A stretch of DNA of 33,395 nt from an uncultured Oscillibacter sp. GTDB taxonomy: Bacteria; Bacillota; Clostridia; Oscillospirales; Oscillospiraceae. The position numbers and the translations under genes were made by a program. The notes beneath the pieces are model-generated. The model made no database searches, was not told the DNA's origin, and saw only the letters and a program-made list of their open reading frames with translations. Shown in pieces: positions 23,615-31,869 of this stretch. The stretch lies in the NCBI GenBank assembly GCA_946551795.1, contig CAMNRF010000018.1, positions 1 through 33,395 of the forward strand, in the 5' to 3' direction. The stretch's first letter is position 1, and each line of letters starts with the position of its first letter.

Positions 23615-24357
23615 TGGATTTTACGGGAAAGACCGCCCTGGTCACCGGCGGCAGCCGGGGGATCGGACGGGCCGTATGCCTGGAGCTGGCGAAGGGCGGG
23701 GCCGGCGTGGTCTTGTGCTATGCCGGAAGTGAGACTGCCGCCGGGGAGACAGTCCGGGCGGCGGAGGCGCTGGGGGCCAGGGCGCTGGCGGTCCGCTGCG
23801 ACGTGTCCGACGCCGGGCAGGTCAGCGGCATGGTCGACGCGGTGCTCCACGGCTTCGGGAGAATCGACATTCTGGTGAATAACGCCGGGATCACCCGGGA
23901 CAATCTGCTGATGCGCATGAGCGAGGAGGATTTCGACGCGGTGATCGCCGCCAATCTGAAGGGGACCTTCCTGTGCATGAAGGCCGTCAGCCGTCTGATG
24001 CTGAAGCAGCGATATGGCCGCATTGTCAGCCTCAGCAGCGTGGTGGGCCTCCGGGGCAACGCCGGGCAAGTGAACTACGCCGCCAGCAAGGCCGGGATCA
24101 TCGGCATGACCAAATCCCTGGCGAAGGAGCTGGCCGGCCGGAATGTCACCGTCAACGCCGTGGCCCCGGGCTTCATCGGCACCGATATGACTGCCGCCAT
24201 GCCGGAGGCGGCCCGGGACGCCGTGCTGGCCTCCATTCCCATGAACCGCATGGGCACGGCGGAGGAGGCGGCCCGGGCCGTGGCCTTTCTGGCCAGTGAC
24301 GAGGCCGCTTACATCACCGGCCAGGTGCTGGCGGTGGACGGCGGCATGTCCATGTAG
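23611..24357 (+). CDS. fabG: 3-oxoacyl-ACP reductase
   Basis: A 248-residue short-chain dehydrogenase that reduces beta-ketoacyl-ACP with NADPH. It shows TGGSRGIG cofactor loop, NNAG, the catalytic Ser143, Tyr156 and Lys160 (YxxxK), and the C-terminal GQVLAVDGGMSM ending typical of FabG. The start is the first of two in-frame ATGs (23611/23614), with GGAGGGAAG 4-10 nt upstream and overlap with the fabD stop. Confidence 0.95.
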   Translation: MMDFTGKTALVTGGSRGIGRAVCLELAKGGAGVVLCYAGSETAAGETVRAAEALGARALAVRCDVSDAGQVSGMVDAVLHGFGRIDILVNNAGITRDNLLMRMSEEDFDAVIAANLKGTFLCMKAVSRLMLKQRYGRIVSLSSVVGLRGNAGQVNYAASKAGIIGMTKSLAKELAGRNVTVNAVAPGFIGTDMTAAMPEAARDAVLASIPMNRMGTAEEAARAVAFLASDEAAYITGQVLAVDGGMSM

Positions 24358-24375
24358 AGAGGGAGGGAGAGCGTT

Positions 24376-25617
24376 ATGGAACGACGCAGAGTCGTCATCA
24401 CCGGCATGGGCGCCGTCACGCCCCTGGGCCTCACCGCGGCGGAGAGCTGGCGGGCGGTCCGGGCGGGGGAGTGCGGCATCGGGCCCATTACCCAGTTCGA
24501 CCCCGCCGGCATGAAGGTGCGCCTGGCCGCGGAGGTCCGCGGCTTTGAGGCGGAGGCATATATCCCGAGGCCGGAGGCCAAACGCATGGGCCGCTTTACC
24601 CAGTTTGCCGTGGCGGCGGCCAGGCAGGCCCTGGCGGACGCCGGGTTTACCCCGGAGGAGGGGGAGCTGGGCCGCTGCGGCGTCATGGTCTCCAGCGGCA
24701 TCGGGGGGCTTTCCATCACCGAGGAGGAGCACGACCGGGGCCTGGCCCGGGGCTGGGACCGGGTGTCCCCCTTCTTCATCCCCTCCGGCATCTGCAACAT
24801 GGCGGCGGGACAGGTGGCCATCGCCTCCGGCTTCCGGGGCATGTGCACCTGCCCGGTGGCCGCCTGCACCGGGGGTACCTACGCCGTGGGAGACGCCTTC
24901 CACGCCATCCGGGACGGCTATGCCGAGGCCTGCCTCTGCGGCGGCACGGAGTCCGCCGTCACGCCCCTGGCGGTGGGAGGCTTCACCTCCATGCGGGCCC
25001 TGACCCAGACGGAGGACCCCAGCCGGGCCTCCATCCCCTTTGACAGGGAGCGGAGCGGCTTCGTCCTGGGGGAGGGGGCGGCCATCTTGCTGCTGGAGGA
25101 GCTGGAGCACGCCCGGCGGCGGGGGGCGAAGATCTACGCCGAGCTGGCAGGCTGTGGCGCCGCCTGCGACGCCTACCACATGACCGCGCCCCGTCCGGAC
25201 GCCAGCGGGGGTGCCGCCGCCATGAAAATGGCCCTGGAGGATGCCGGCGTCCCGGCGGAGGCGGTGGGCTACATCAACGCCCACGGCACCTCCACTCACC
25301 TGAACGACGCCATGGAGACCGCCGCCGTCAAGACGGTGTTCGGTCCCCATGCCCGCAGGCTGGCCATGAGCTCCACCAAGTCCATGACCGGACACATGCT
25401 GGGGGCGGCGGGGGCTGTGGAGGCGATGTTCACCGCCCTGTCTCTGCGGGACGGCTTCCTGCCCGCCACCATCCACTATCAGACGCCGGACGAGGAATGC
25501 GACCTGGACGTGGTGCCAAACCAGGGCCGCGCCGCCGACCTGGAGTACGCCATGAGCAACTCCCTGGGTTTCGGCGGACACAACGGAAGCATTCTTTTGA
25601 AGAGATGGGAGGACTGA
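24376..25617 (+). CDS. fabF: Beta-ketoacyl-ACP synthase II
   Basis: A 413-residue elongating condensing enzyme, the usual FabF length. Catalytic residues Cys164 (VAACTGGT), His303 (NAHGTSTHLND) and His340 (SMTGHMLGAAG) sit at the same positions as in E. coli FabF. N-terminus RRVVITGMGAVTPLG is typical. ATG with GGGAGGGAGAG upstream, 18 nt after fabG. No separate FabB is in the cluster. Confidence 0.95.
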   Translation: MERRRVVITGMGAVTPLGLTAAESWRAVRAGECGIGPITQFDPAGMKVRLAAEVRGFEAEAYIPRPEAKRMGRFTQFAVAAARQALADAGFTPEEGELGRCGVMVSSGIGGLSITEEEHDRGLARGWDRVSPFFIPSGICNMAAGQVAIASGFRGMCTCPVAACTGGTYAVGDAFHAIRDGYAEACLCGGTESAVTPLAVGGFTSMRALTQTEDPSRASIPFDRERSGFVLGEGAAILLLEELEHARRRGAKIYAELAGCGAACDAYHMTAPRPDASGGAAAMKMALEDAGVPAEAVGYINAHGTSTHLNDAMETAAVKTVFGPHARRLAMSSTKSMTGHMLGAAGAVEAMFTALSLRDGFLPATIHYQTPDEECDLDVVPNQGRAADLEYAMSNSLGFGGHNGSILLKRWED

Positions 25618-25620
25618 GAG

Positions 25621-26058
25621 ATGGGAATGTGGTACGACTCCGATGAGATTGCCCGGATTCTGCCCCACCGCTACCCCTTTGCCCTGGTGGACCGCGTCGT
25701 GGACGGGGAGCCGGGGGTATGGGCCAGGGGGATCAAGTGCGTCACGGTGAACGAGCCCTTCTTCCAGGGCCATTTTCCCCAAAAGCACGTGATGCCCGGG
25801 GTCCTCCTCATTGAGGCCATGGCCCAGGTGGGCGGCGTGGCCATTCTGTCCCTGCCGGAAAACCGGGGGAAGCTGGCCTACCTGGGCCGGGTGCGGGACG
25901 CCCGCTTCAAGAGGCAGGTGGCGCCCGGGGACGTGGTGGAGATGGAGTGCAGGCTGACGAAGCGCCGGGGCCCCGTGGGCGTGGGGACCTGCCGGGCCAC
26001 GGTCAACGGACAGGAGGCCGCGTCGGCGGAGCTGACCTTTGCCATCGGCACGGAATGA
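25621..26058 (+). CDS. fabZ: 3-hydroxyacyl-ACP dehydratase
   Basis: A 145-residue single hot-dog protein. IARILPHRYPFALVDRV at the N-terminus and GHFPQKHVMPGVLLIEAMAQ with catalytic His51 and Glu65 define FabZ. It dehydrates 3-hydroxyacyl-ACP to the trans-2-enoyl form used by FabK. ATG 3 nt after the fabF stop, with GGAGG inside the fabF end. Last enzyme gene of the cluster; no FabM or FabA homologue is present, so how unsaturated chains are made is not shown here. Confidence 0.95.
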   Translation: MGMWYDSDEIARILPHRYPFALVDRVVDGEPGVWARGIKCVTVNEPFFQGHFPQKHVMPGVLLIEAMAQVGGVAILSLPENRGKLAYLGRVRDARFKRQVAPGDVVEMECRLTKRRGPVGVGTCRATVNGQEAASAELTFAIGTE

Positions 26059-26061
26059 CCC

Positions 26062-26090
26062 TTGCCGTTTCCCCGGAAGTTTGCTATACT
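26062..26090 (+). promoter_or_regulatory. Internal promoter of the marR-type gene
   Basis: TTGCCG (26062-26067), 17-nt spacer, TATACT (26085-26090), right after the fabZ stop. It allows expression of the regulator independent of the fab operon. Confidence 0.65.
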
Positions 26091-26131
26091 GTGGAAAAAC
26101 CGGCAAATCTGCGGGAAAGCGGGCGAGAGCA

Positions 26132-26590
26132 ATGCTGCAGCATGCGTTTTTCAACGTCTATACCAAGTTCAAGGTGCACTTCTATCAGGAGATCTTCCAG
26201 CGTTTCCAGACCCGGGAGGCCAACCTGACCACGGTGGAGACCTTCTGCGTGGAGACCATCCAGGCTCTGGGCAGTCCCACGGTGAACGAGTTCGCCACCT
26301 TCATGCGCATCTCCCCGCCCAACGCCACCTACAAGGTCAACAGCCTGGTGAAGAAGGGGTATATCCGCAAGGTCCAGTCCGCCGAGGACCGCAGGGAGTA
26401 CCACCTGGAGGTCACGCCCAAGTATTTTGACTATTACAACATCTCCACCAGCTACCTGGTGGAGGTGATGAGCCGGGTGACCAGGCGGTTTTCCGCCGAG
26501 GAGTGCGCCCGGCTGGAGGAGATGCTCAACGTGGTCAGCCGGGAGCTGATGCCGGAGGTCCAGATTCCGGACGTGGAGCTGCGGCTGTGA
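26132..26590 (+). CDS. MarR-family transcriptional regulator (candidate fatty-acid synthesis regulator)
   Basis: A 152-residue MarR-type winged helix: helical dimerisation segments at both ends (FFNVYTKFKVHFYQEIFQRF; RRFSAEECARLEEML) and a central DNA-binding part (SPTVNEFATFMRISPPNATYKVNSLVKKGYIRKVQSAEDRREYHLEVTPK). The open frame starts at 26039 within fabZ, but the promoter at 26062-26090 makes the ATG at 26132 the likely start; its ribosome site is weak. Position at the end of the fab cluster parallels FabT-type regulators, which use acyl-ACP as corepressor in streptococci. Control of acpP via the palindrome at 16831-16850 is inference. Confidence 0.85.
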   Translation: MLQHAFFNVYTKFKVHFYQEIFQRFQTREANLTTVETFCVETIQALGSPTVNEFATFMRISPPNATYKVNSLVKKGYIRKVQSAEDRREYHLEVTPKYFDYYNISTSYLVEVMSRVTRRFSAEECARLEEMLNVVSRELMPEVQIPDVELRL

Positions 26591-26602
26591 GCGGCAGCGC
26601 GT

Positions 26603-26880
26603 AAAAGAGCCCCGGGGGGGTGTTTTTTAACCGCCCGGGGGCTTGGCAGGGAAAACCCCCCCAAAAAAAGGCTGTGGCCCCCCCCCCCGTGGGGGCCGGC
26701 AGCGCGGCGTGGCGCTCTCCCCCTTCCCGTCCGGGGCTGCGGGGCGGGCCCGGGCCCGCTCATAAACCCCCCCGGGGGTTTACTTAAAACCCCCCCGGGG
26801 CTCTTCGCATGGAAACCGCCCCAAAAATCAGGCTGTGCCGCCGCCTCCGTTGGAGGCCGGCAGCTCGGCGGTGGCGGCGC
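26603..26880. repeat. Degenerate G/C-homopolymer repeat region (two related copies and inverted segments)
   Basis: Between marR and cysK there are ~390 nt without a credible gene. AGAGCCCCGGGGGGGT (26606) is inverted at 26789-26804. A unit of ~80 bp occurs twice in direct orientation (26637-26717 and 26797-26880): GGGGCT, GGAAA, CCCCAAAAA, GGCTGTG, then GGCCGGCAG and GGCGGTGGCG-like ends. Runs of 11 C (26688-26698) and 7 A are present. The first hairpin may terminate marR. The 148-residue antisense frame here is compositionally odd and not supported as a gene. Confidence 0.55.
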
Positions 26881-26960
26881 CGTCCGGATACTGCCCAATC
26901 GCCCGGTCCAGCCCCTGTCAAGCGAAGGTGCGGTTGATCGGGCGGGAAACCAAATCTTTA

Positions 26961-27016
26961 TTGACAGCGGCGGAGGATGGATGTATAATCCATATAAACC
27001 TATTTATAAAGTAGGT
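26961..27016 (+). promoter_or_regulatory. cysK promoter with downstream inverted repeat
   Basis: TTGACA (26961-26966), 17-nt spacer, TATAAT (26984-26989): consensus in both boxes. ACCTA (26998-27002) and TAGGT (27012-27016) flank TTTATAAA at the transcript start, a candidate operator for an unidentified regulator. The ~80-nt leader ends with GGGAGGAG before the ATG. Confidence 0.75.
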
Positions 27017-27076
27017 ATAACGCGGAGGGGATGTCCGCCGGGCTCCGCCTCCGCTTATGAAATTCGGGAGGAGTTT

Positions 27077-28012
27077 ATGATGGGCAGAATCTATACATCC
27101 GCCGACCAGCTGATCGGCGGCACCCCGCTTCTGGAGCTGACCCGCGTGGAGCGGGCGGAGGGACTGGAGGCCAGGATTCTGGCGAAGCTGGAGTATTTCA
27201 ACCCCGCCGGCAGTGTAAAGGACCGGGTGGCCAGGGCCATGATCGACAGCGCGGAGGACTCCGGCGCGCTGCGGCCCGGCTCTGTCATCATCGAGCCCAC
27301 CTCCGGCAACACCGGCATCGGCCTGGCCTCCGTGGCGGCGGCCCGGGGCTACCGGGTCATCATCGTCATGCCGGACACCATGAGCGTGGAGCGGCGGCAG
27401 CTGATGGCGGCCTACGGCGCGGAGGTGGTGCTGACGGCGGGAGCCCTGGGCATGAAGGGGGCCATCGAAAAGGCGGAGGCCCTGGCGGCGGAGCTCCCGG
27501 ACAGCTTCATCCCCGGCCAGTTCACCAACCCCGCCAACCCGGCGGCTCACAGGGCCTCCACCGGCCCCGAGATCTGGGAGGACACCGAGGGGCAGGTGGA
27601 CATCTTCGTGGCGGGGGTGGGCACCGGCGGCACCATCACCGGCGTGGGTCAGTACCTGAAGAGTAAAAAGCCCTCCGTGAGGATCGCGGCGGTGGAGCCC
27701 GCCGCCTCGCCCCTGCTCAGCGAGGGCCGGGCCGGCAGCCACGGGCTCCAGGGCATCGGCGCCAACTTCGTGCCGGAGGTGCTGGACACCGCCGTCTACG
27801 ACGAGGTGATTCCCGTGGAGGACGCGGACGCCTACGCGGCCAGCCGGCAGCTGGGACGGCTGGAGGGCGTGCTGGCGGGCATCTCCTCCGGCGCGGCGGT
27901 GTGGGCTGCCGTTCAGCTGGCCAAACGCCCGGAGAACCGGGGCAGGACCATCGTGACCCTGCTGCCGGACACCGGGGACCGCTATCTCTCCACCCCGCTG
28001 TTCGGAACCTGA
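27077..28012 (+). CDS. cysK: Cysteine synthase A (O-acetylserine sulfhydrylase)
   Basis: A 311-residue pyridoxal-phosphate enzyme forming cysteine from O-acetylserine and sulfide. PLP lysine Lys48 (GSVKDRVA), substrate loop [10 protein letters not shown], phosphate-binding [13 protein letters not shown], and late SGAAVWAA and [13 protein letters not shown] segments are all in place and the length is typical. The open frame continues upstream to 26981, but that start is inside the -10 box; ATG 27077 (or the adjacent 27080) has GGGAGGAG 4 nt upstream. It has its own consensus promoter. No cysE is adjacent. Confidence 0.95.
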   Translation: MMGRIYTSADQLIGGTPLLELTRVERAEGLEARILAKLEYFNPAGSVKDRVARAMIDSAEDSGALRPGSVIIEPTSGNTGIGLASVAAARGYRVIIVMPDTMSVERRQLMAAYGAEVVLTAGALGMKGAIEKAEALAAELPDSFIPGQFTNPANPAAHRASTGPEIWEDTEGQVDIFVAGVGTGGTITGVGQYLKSKKPSVRIAAVEPAASPLLSEGRAGSHGLQGIGANFVPEVLDTAVYDEVIPVEDADAYAASRQLGRLEGVLAGISSGAAVWAAVQLAKRPENRGRTIVTLLPDTGDRYLSTPLFGT

Positions 28013-28030
28013 GCCGGACCGGAGGGAGCC

Positions 28031-28615
28031 ATGGGATTTCAGATCGCCGGTATAGCGGTTCTGCTGCTGTTTTACGGCTGTTACATCGCCAAGATGACCG
28101 CCCAGGGGAGAAGGGGCATCCGCACCGACCAGATGGGCCGGGGGAAGTCCGGCTCTGCGAAGCGGATCGAATTATTTCTGCGGACCGTCACCATTGGGAC
28201 GGTCCTGACGGAGGCTGTCAGCATCGCCCTGGACACGGGCTCCCTTCCGCTGCCCGTCAGAACCCTTGGGGTGATTACAAGCTGTATTGGAACAGCGGTG
28301 TTTATTCTCTCCGTATTGACCATGAAGGACAGCTGGCGGGCGGGCGTCCCCGGACGGGGAGAGACGGAGCTGGTGACAGGGGGCATCTATCAGCTCAGCA
28401 GGAATCCGGCCTTTCTGGGCTTTGACCTGGTGTACGCCGGCCTCGCGGCGGCGTTTTTCAACTGGGCGCTGCTGGCGGTGTCCGTGACTGCCGCCGGGGT
28501 GCTGCACCTGCAGATCGTGAAGGTGGAGGAGCCCTTCCTGGCGGAGACGTTTGGAGAGGAGTATCTGAGATACCGGGAGACCGTGTGCCGGTATCTTGGC
28601 AGAAAGCGGCGCTGA
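28031..28615 (+). CDS. Isoprenylcysteine carboxyl methyltransferase (ICMT/PEMT)-like membrane protein
   Basis: A 194-residue integral membrane protein with about five helices. The C-terminal half carries the ICMT/PEMT signature: LVTGGIYQLSRNPAFLGF (helix with SRNP, an AdoMet-binding feature) and EEPFLAETFGEEYLRYRETVCRYL (the E-E-x-L...F-x-Y pattern). It would methylate a lipid or small molecule using AdoMet; the bacterial substrates are mostly unknown. ATG with GGAGGGAGCC upstream, 18 nt after cysK, so probably co-transcribed. Confidence 0.8.
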   Translation: MGFQIAGIAVLLLFYGCYIAKMTAQGRRGIRTDQMGRGKSGSAKRIELFLRTVTIGTVLTEAVSIALDTGSLPLPVRTLGVITSCIGTAVFILSVLTMKDSWRAGVPGRGETELVTGGIYQLSRNPAFLGFDLVYAGLAAAFFNWALLAVSVTAAGVLHLQIVKVEEPFLAETFGEEYLRYRETVCRYLGRKRR

Positions 28616-28672
28616 CGGGGCATGCGGGCCCGCCCTCCGCATAATAAAATCCCGGAATCGGACGCTCCGCCC

Positions 28673-28701
28673 TTGCGCCGGGACGGGGCTTGTGCTATAC
28701 T
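28673..28701 (+). promoter_or_regulatory. Promoter of the PfkB-family kinase gene
   Basis: TTGCGC (28673-28678), 17-nt spacer, TATACT (28696-28701), 60 nt before the start codon. Confidence 0.6.
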
Positions 28702-28760
28702 GCCTCATGATAAAAGGAAAAGCGCGGCGGGTGCGGATGCCGCGTTTTGAGGAGGCCGCT

Positions 28761-29705
28761 ATGACGGATATTACAACCATCGGTGAAATTCTGATCGACC
28801 TGACCCAGACCGGTTTCAGCGGGACGGGCGTTCCCCAGTACGACGCCAACCCCGGAGGGGCCCCGGCCAACGTGGCGGTGGCGGCCTCCCGGCTGGGGGC
28901 CAGCGCCGCCTTCTGGGGCAAGGCGGGGGAGGACGGCTTCGGCGCATACCTGCGCCGGGTGCTGGAGGACAGCGGCGTGAACTGCGCCGGGCTTCTCACC
29001 GGCCGCCAGGCCACCACCATGGCCATTGTCTCCGTGGACAGCCGGGGGGAGCGGAGCTTCCGCTTCGTCCGGGGGGCCGACCAGGAGCTGACGCCCCAGG
29101 AGGTGGACGAGGCCGCGGTGCTGGACAGTAAGATCCTCCACTTCGGCTCCGTGAGCCTGACGCCGGGCCTGGCCCGGAACGCCACCATCTTCGCCGCCCG
29201 GACCGCCCACAAAAACGGCCGGGTGGTGAGCTACGACCCAAACTACCGCCCAGCCCTCTGGGCCAGCGAGGCGGACGCCGTGGAGTGGATGCGCATTCCC
29301 CTGCCCCTGGTGGACATCATCAAGCTGGCGGAGGAGGAGCTGCCCCTGGTTACCGGCTGTTCCGACCCGGAGGCGGGCAGCGCCCTGCTGGAGGAGCAGG
29401 GCGTGAAGCTGGTGTTGGTGACGCTGGGGAGCGAGGGCGTGTTCTGCCGCTGGCAGGGCCGGACCTGGCGGCAGAGCGGCGTTGCCGTGAAGGTGGCGGA
29501 CACCAACGGCGCGGGGGACACCTTCCTGGGGGCCGTCCTCAGCCGGCTGTGCCGCCGGGAGCCGGAAAATCCCCTGGAGAACCTGACCCGGGCGGAGCTG
29601 GAGGACATTCTGGCCTTCGCCAACCGGGCGGCGGCCATTACCTGCTCCCGCAGCGGGGCCATTCCGGCCATGCCCACGCTGGCGGAGGTGGAGGCTCTGC
29701 TGTAA
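28761..29705 (+). CDS. PfkB-family sugar kinase (probable fructokinase)
   Basis: A 314-residue ribokinase-fold enzyme. It begins ITTIGEILIDLTQTG, has the PfkB first signature region (NPGGAPANVAVAASRLGASAAFWGKAGEDGFG) and the second signature DTNGAGDTFLGAVL with catalytic Asp253 in GAGD. It would phosphorylate fructose or a related sugar with ATP; clostridial fructokinases share the GEILID start, but substrate cannot be fixed by sequence. An open frame from 28596 overlaps the previous gene; ATG 28761 with GAGGAGG upstream and a promoter at 28673 is preferred. Confidence 0.9.
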   Translation: MTDITTIGEILIDLTQTGFSGTGVPQYDANPGGAPANVAVAASRLGASAAFWGKAGEDGFGAYLRRVLEDSGVNCAGLLTGRQATTMAIVSVDSRGERSFRFVRGADQELTPQEVDEAAVLDSKILHFGSVSLTPGLARNATIFAARTAHKNGRVVSYDPNYRPALWASEADAVEWMRIPLPLVDIIKLAEEELPLVTGCSDPEAGSALLEEQGVKLVLVTLGSEGVFCRWQGRTWRQSGVAVKVADTNGAGDTFLGAVLSRLCRREPENPLENLTRAELEDILAFANRAAAITCSRSGAIPAMPTLAEVEALL

Positions 29706-29738
29706 AGTCCGAAGCATTGACAGTTAAAAATAATGAAG

Positions 29739-29940
29739 TTTAGGGCCGCCCTCTTGGGGCCCCGCGCGAGCCAAACGGAGTGGGTCGCGTGGGGAGAGGA
29801 GGAAGGAACGGAGCTTTAGCGGAATTTTCGCCGCCTGCGGCGGAAATGGAGCGGCGGAGTTTCTTCCGACGACGGCGGTGGGCCCAGGGCAAGCCCCTGT
29901 GGGTTTGGGCGGAGCTCAAAAAGTTGTAGGGGCAAGGTCC
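29739..29940. repeat. Repeat-rich intergenic segment
   Basis: The ~290 nt between the kinase and DUF2812 genes carry no credible gene. TTTAGGGCCGCCCT at 29739 matches 21636 in the fab cluster. GCCGCCTGCGGCGG (29830) and CCAGGGCAAGCCCCTGTGG-like hairpins recall the repeat family there and at the window end. It appears to be a diverged or partial copy. Confidence 0.4.
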
Positions 29941-29956
29941 CCATGCCTTGCTAATT

Positions 29957-29990
29957 GTAGAAAACGCGGAGCGCATTGCGCTCCGCGTTT
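29957..29990 (-). terminator. Terminator of the PadR/DUF2812 operon
   Basis: Near-continuous palindrome (29962-29975 with 29977-29990, one central base) followed on the minus strand by TTTTCTAC, 3 nt after the DUF2812 stop. Confidence 0.8.
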
Positions 29991-29992
29991 CT

Positions 29993-31384
29993 CTATGCGT
30001 TTTTCACTCTCTCCCCCACCAGGGCCATCTGCTCCGGCGTCAGGTCCGAGGAGTATTCAAATTCCACCAGCCGGTCAGAAAAAATCAGAAGCACGGTGTC
30101 CGTAAACTCTCCGTCACACAGCTCCCGATAGGCCCTCTCCGCCCCCCAGGGGGCGGCGGGGACCTCCTCCCAGGTGTAGAGCCAGGAGAAGCGGGCAGTT
30201 TGATAGGAGAACGTCTCCTCCCGGGAGGACGCGGCGTTTCTCACCGCCATGTCATACAGCCATCCGCGGGGCTTGGTGATCTCATAGCGGACACCGCGCC
30301 GGACGGTTCCCTCCATGACGTGCTCACGGCAGACCCGCCGGGGCAGGAGGACGGAGCCGGCGGAGGTGTCCTGCCGCGAGATATGGCTGTAAGTCTCCCC
30401 TGTGAGGTCCGAGACCGTGAGGGGCAGATCCATGGGGGACACGTCCCACTCCTGGCCCTGATAGATGTAGGTCTCGCCCCTGTCCCCATTGAACCAGCCG
30501 CCCTTGATGGCGGCGAAATTCAGCCCGCCTACCAGCACGGCGGCCAGCACCACATCCGCCAGCAGGGTGAGGACGAGATTCAGTCCAAAAGATGCCTTCA
30601 TCCGCCGCAGCAGGGCCGTGGTCCTTCGCAGCAGGAGGATCATCAGGCAGATGATGAGCATATGGAGCACAAAGTAGACGGCGGGACCCGGCAGACCCTG
30701 GACCAGATAGGCCAGCAGGTACAGCGCCGTCCAGGGGATCAGGAGGGCCCAGCCCGCCCAGTCGACCCACCGGATGTCCCCCGGGGCGGCGCAGGCGCCG
30801 CCCTGGGCCACGGACCTGGCGGAGCGCCGGTACCAGAGCCAGTAATGCGCCAGACTGACCAGCAGGACCGCCGCCAGCAGCAGCCACAGAGGGCCGAGGA
30901 ACAGTCCGCCGTTATTCTCCAGAATGTGAAGCGGGTCCACGATCAGCGTGCGGATAAACAGTCCCAGCATCACCAGAGAGAACAGCAGAAAGAGGATATT
31001 GGCCGGCAGGAAGTTCCGCTTCATGGAGCGGTGGACGGCCTCCAGTCGGACGGACTCCTCCGTCTCCAGGGGCACGGGCTCCTCCGCCTCGGAGCAGTAG
31101 ATCTGCATCTGGAACCAGTCCGTCACCTTGGTCCATCCGGCGGCGGCGCACAGCTCCTCCAGGGTCTGCTGGCGCTCCGTGGGGCCGGGGTTGAACTGGG
31201 AGGCGTCCTGAATGTAAGCCACGGCGTAGTGGACGTTGGCCGGCTCCGCCCGGCGGTACTTCCACAGCCGGGCGCCGATGCTCTCCAGCCGCCAGCCCTT
31301 GGCGGCCATGGCGGAGAGGTGCTGTTCCACGCGCTTGTAGTCGTACAGGACCAGGTTTTCCACGCGGTATTTCGTATCCCTCAT
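29993..31384 (-). CDS. DUF2812-domain membrane protein
   Basis: A 463-residue protein. Residues ~1-110 are a DUF2812 domain (YDYKRVEQHLSAMAAKGWRLESIG, the typical W-x-L...G pattern). Four hydrophobic segments follow between ~125 and 300 (NILFLLFSLVMLGLFIRTL, GPLWLLLAAVLLVSL, WALLIPWTALYLLAYL, VLTLLADVVLAAVLVGG), with an extracytoplasmic C-terminal region to the end. Function unknown; DUF2812 proteins commonly neighbour PadR regulators in Firmicutes. ATG with AAAGGAGG 9 nt upstream, overlapping the padR stop by 4 nt. Confidence 0.85.
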   Translation of the reverse strand: MRDTKYRVENLVLYDYKRVEQHLSAMAAKGWRLESIGARLWKYRRAEPANVHYAVAYIQDASQFNPGPTERQQTLEELCAAAGWTKVTDWFQMQIYCSEAEEPVPLETEESVRLEAVHRSMKRNFLPANILFLLFSLVMLGLFIRTLIVDPLHILENNGGLFLGPLWLLLAAVLLVSLAHYWLWYRRSARSVAQGGACAAPGDIRWVDWAGWALLIPWTALYLLAYLVQGLPGPAVYFVLHMLIICLMILLLRRTTALLRRMKASFGLNLVLTLLADVVLAAVLVGGLNFAAIKGGWFNGDRGETYIYQGQEWDVSPMDLPLTVSDLTGETYSHISRQDTSAGSVLLPRRVCREHVMEGTVRRGVRYEITKPRGWLYDMAVRNAASSREETFSYQTARFSWLYTWEEVPAAPWGAERAYRELCDGEFTDTVLLIFSDRLVEFEYSSDLTPEQMALVGERVKNA

Positions 31385-31707
31385 TCCAGGCGCCTCCTTT
31401 CCTCTGTGCAGGCTTCATAGTCCGCTGTCAGCATCTGCAGCCGGCGGTACTCCTCCTCCAGGGCCCGCCGGCCCTCCTCCGTGATGAGGTAGCTGCGCTT
31501 TCGCCCCTCCACCCGGGTCTCCCGGATCATCCCCGCCTGGAGAAAGCTGTCTAGCAGGCTGTACAGCGTCCCCGGTCCCACGTTGACACGGCCGGAGGTC
31601 AGCTGCCGCACCCGCTCCATCACGTCCGTGCCGCAGCACTCCTGCCGCAGGCACAGCAGGGTGTAGAACATCTGCTCCGTCAGGGTCTGGAATTTCGTCC
31701 GGGCCAT
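31381..31707 (-). CDS. PadR-family transcriptional regulator
   Basis: A 108-residue winged-helix repressor of the short PadR class: LTEQMFYTLLCLRQECCGTDVMERVRQLTSGRVNVGPGTLYSLLDSFLQAGMI, then the wing VEGRKRSYLITEEGRRAL and a C-terminal dimerisation helix. The VGPGTLYSLL recognition helix region is diagnostic. First gene of the operon with DUF2812. Two identical sites in its promoter make autoregulation very likely. Ribosome site is weak (GGGCGGGACC). Confidence 0.92.
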   Translation of the reverse strand: MARTKFQTLTEQMFYTLLCLRQECCGTDVMERVRQLTSGRVNVGPGTLYSLLDSFLQAGMIRETRVEGRKRSYLITEEGRRALEEEYRRLQMLTADYEACTEERRRLE

Positions 31708-31720
31708 GGTCCCGCCCCCC

Positions 31721-31779
31721 TATTATCGAATATCGTTATTTCATGCCCCCAGTATATTATCGAATATCGACATTGTCAA
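31721..31779 (-). promoter_or_regulatory. padR promoter with two identical operator-like sites
   Basis: Minus-strand TTGACA (31774-31779), 17-nt spacer, TATACT (31751-31756). The 15-mer TATTATCGAATATCG occurs at 31755-31769 (in the spacer) and 31721-31735 (just downstream of the transcript start), exactly 34 nt apart. Confidence 0.8.
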
Positions 31780-31806
31780 GAAAAATTTTTGTCCGGGGCT
31801 TTTTTC

Positions 31807-31835
31807 TTGCCTTTTGGGAAACATTGTAGTATACT
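31807..31835 (+). promoter_or_regulatory. Promoter of the TSCPD-glycosyltransferase unit
   Basis: TTGCCT (31807-31812), 17-nt spacer, TATACT (31830-31835), 34 nt before the ATG. Confidence 0.7.
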
Positions 31836-31869
31836 ACTCAAGATAAAATTTGAAAAAGAGGGATTTGAC

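Noticed and set aside
23329-26154. 941-residue minus-strand frame opposite fabD to marR
   Set aside because: It is antisense to five well-supported genes and has a His/Gly/Gln-rich shadow composition.
26452-26898. 148-residue minus-strand frame with internal repeats
   Set aside because: It partly overlaps marR and otherwise translates the G/C repeat; no ribosome site or conserved domain, so it is treated as repeat DNA.
26990-27076. Possible riboswitch or leader peptide ahead of cysK
   Set aside because: The leader is only ~80 nt, no T-box, SAM or other known riboswitch core was recognised, and the upstream ATG at 26981 lies within the promoter.
29948-31420. 490-residue plus-strand frame
   Set aside because: It is the shadow of the DUF2812 gene, which has a ribosome site, coupling to padR, membrane helices and a terminator.
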